The position numbers were made by a program, and so were the translations under genes. The notes under the pieces were generated by a model that worked only from the letters and a program-made list of their open reading frames with translations, was not told the origin of the DNA and searched no databases. Shown in pieces: positions 61,801 through 64,000 of a DNA stretch of 64,000 nt; the stretch's first letter is position 1; each line of letters begins with the position of its first letter. This DNA is from Nematostella vectensis (lineage: Eukaryota > Cnidaria > Anthozoa > Actiniaria > Edwardsiidae). The DNA lies in NCBI RefSeq assembly GCF_932526225.1, contig NC_064039.1, forward strand, positions 4,663,001 through 4,727,000. The letters are read 5' to 3'.

Positions 61801-63599
61801 GGGTGAAACCCTTTTAAAACATGTACATTTTTTAGGACTACGAATCTGGTTCCTTTGTCAAAGAATTCAAACCGAAATTGAAACAAAATCATTAATTCTG
61901 GATGTCATGCTGGACATGAACATTGCATCAGTGCAGGAAACTGAATATTAAAAAAATGTTAAATTCAGACAAAGTGTTCTGTTGAAAAGACGAAGCACAC
62001 TTTCATACACAGGATACTATAAAGCATTCCAAAGGAGTTTCAAGTAACTCAACTCAAATATATTTCAGAAAACAAAGCAAGCAAGGGATTTCAGTTGTTT
62101 TTTTAATTGAAATACAATAACTTTATGCAAAATAACTAGTTTGTGGGATTGTCATACCACATAGATGGATAGGGGGAACAGATGCAAACCACAGAATCAC
62201 ACACTCATGCATTTTTAAACGGCTCAATGTTATTCAAAAGTGAATATTTTCAACAAATATCACAACCAATAATCAAATTTGACTTTTAACAATATTACCC
62301 ATTCAATTTTCTCATTAAGTTTGTCTCAATATTTCAGGCATATTGAGGAATAAAGGGTAATTGAAAAAAATATTTGATTATTGTTTAGCCAAAACTAAGT
62401 TTATATTAATCTTAGCGATCCATAATTAATAACAGTTCTATCCTGTTTTTCTTCATACATATCTGCCCAAAAATTTTTTTAAAAATAATTTTGTGGTCAA
62501 GCAATGCAAAGAAAATGATATAAGGTGGACCAAAATACATGTGAAGTCAAATGCATCAAGCCATCAATTTTCATTAGAGCCTTAAAATGATTTGAAATGG
62601 GCTGATATAAACACAATTATATGGCTTGGACAAAATGACTTAAAAGCTATAATTTAAAAATCACATTTGACCCAAGATTTAGGCTAACTGTTATGTAACA
62701 ATGTGATTAAAAACAAAATTTCACATTTTTAATCTCTCATATAGGAAAAAAGAATTTGCCATGTAAATGAAGAATATCATTCAATTGCAACTTTCAACCA
62801 ACAGACTTCAAATGATTGAACAATATATAAAATCCATGTGTGTTCCATCCTATTTTTCTTATTCCTATATTCTGACAGGCGGTATTTAATTTTGCCAAGA
62901 TTTGTTAAAAGGTCTCTTTCTGTGACTTGATTTTTTCTTTTTTTTGGTTCCATGTATATCATGATTGATGATTTGGCAATTGATTCTACAATACTTTAAG
63001 AAACTCTACCACAATATTTGTGAGACTTCATTAATTAAGTAAAAATATTAAAATTCAGTCCCTGATATGTGATTAACCCACACATGTGCCATGAAAAAAA
63101 AATCATGCGATACAGTTGCATTTGAGAGTCCATGAATCATAAAAGCCTGCATTGACCATGGGTAACATATGAATGGCTAAATCCTGGTCTCTAAAAGCCT
63201 GAATGTTTACAAGCACACTTAAGAAAGAGCCAGCTACCCATTCTCAAGTGTCAGCATTTAAACATGGATTTTTAATTAAATTCTTATTTGTGCTATACCC
63301 ATGAAGCACTGCAAGCTACAACACATTGATTTCTCCAAGTGCAACCTTATTTGAAATAATAGGCGATTTAAAATAGGTGTATAAAATGACCCTGAAAAGC
63401 TCCCCTCTTCTCCCTAAACTGATTCTGAAGTCTTTCTTTGTCCACACAACTAGGATATGAAACTGTGTTAACTAATACCTCTGTAAGCTAGTTCAACTCT
63501 GACATATTAGAATATTACTTATCCACCCTAAATTTTTACGATGCAGAAGATCCACTTACTTTCAAAACTGTCTGTCTTTGTAATTTCTATAGTAGTCTT
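61801..63599. other. Intergenic or extended 3' UTR
   Basis: Uniformly AT-rich with no frame, repeat or RNA gene that I can support. Confidence 0.4.
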
Positions 63600-63775
63600 G
63601 CTAGTCCTGTAACTTGTTGTAAATAGTCTTTTTACATTTCCTTTTTTCATATTATTATAATCATAATGTATTTTCTTGTTTCTTTTTAAAGGGCCTGCAA
63701 TAAATGGCTTTGATGTTGCAGTAACCCTACTTGTGGCTAAGTCAATAAAATAAAAAATAAAATAAAATAAAGCTC
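63600..63775 (+). mobile_element. Possible 3' tail of a non-LTR retroelement
   Basis: The sequence ends in an (AAAAT)n-like tail (aataaaataaaaaataaaat at about 63745-63771) after a moderately GC-rich stretch (ggcctgcaataaatggcttt). This is the usual look of a truncated LINE or SINE 3' end. No coding sequence remains to prove it. Confidence 0.3.
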
Positions 63776-64000
63776 ATGCCATACCTAGAGAGAGGCATCT
63801 CTAGCAGGGCTGAAGCTAGTAGGTCAAGAACTCTACAAAAGACATATGAAAAGATAGTGTCTGCCCCAAATAAAAAAATATATATGGCCTGCCCCTTTGA
63901 TCAAAATGTTTTGCTATGGCCTTTTCTAGTTTAATTGCCTGTTATACTACCCACTGACAAATATCTTTGGAGGGCTGCCCTAAAATATATATTTGGATAT

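Overview
The window is nuclear DNA from an animal, most likely a sea anemone or another anthozoan; Nematostella vectensis is my best guess, but this is inference. Genes are split by GT-AG introns. Protein-level matches include an EGR-type zinc-finger gene, a short tropomyosin and a BTB-BACK-Kelch gene. Between them lies AT-rich DNA crowded with MITEs, minisatellites and large DNA transposons. Non-coding sequence dominates.

Layout. 1-3.3 kb is a GC-richer fragment of a Polinton/Maverick-type (virus-like) element: an acidic partial gene running off the left edge, a frameshifted major capsid gene, an intact packaging ATPase and a zinc-binding minus-strand gene. 4.7-24.03 kb holds a nested pair. 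A MITE of about 370 bp with a TA target duplication is split by an 18,935-bp element (5086-24020). That element has a GGTC target duplication, 5'-TGTACA ends and terminal inverted repeats of about 3 kb. Inside it are a two-exon DDE integrase gene (17982-19990, minus), a TRAF-like RING/zinc-finger gene (from 9964, plus), a 0.9-kb palindrome carrying NRF1-like sites, and an old LINE fragment broken by a CAGTGGCGG-ended element that itself holds a third element. 24129-29471 is a second complete-looking transposon with short inverted ends and flanking CATG. It carries a nine-exon transposase-like gene with one frameshift, and a convergent chromodomain gene.

The rest is more host-like. There is a two-exon type II membrane protein with an HDD motif (29675-32230). 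A three-exon KLHL gene (35458-41328) has a second intron that is almost entirely a 33-bp minisatellite with an 858-bp higher-order repeat. A tropomyosin gene lies on the minus strand (43521-44981 plus a 5' UTR exon near 46.03 kb). Two related, unassigned first-exon-like sequences lie at 47.8 and 51.0 kb. An EGR gene (59500-61329) is followed by its 3' UTR and AT-rich sequence.

The most novel item is the 18.9-kb long-TIR integrase element with a TRAF-like gene inside. Its ends are fixed unusually well because it sits in the end of another transposon whose remaining CC and TA duplication are found on the far side.
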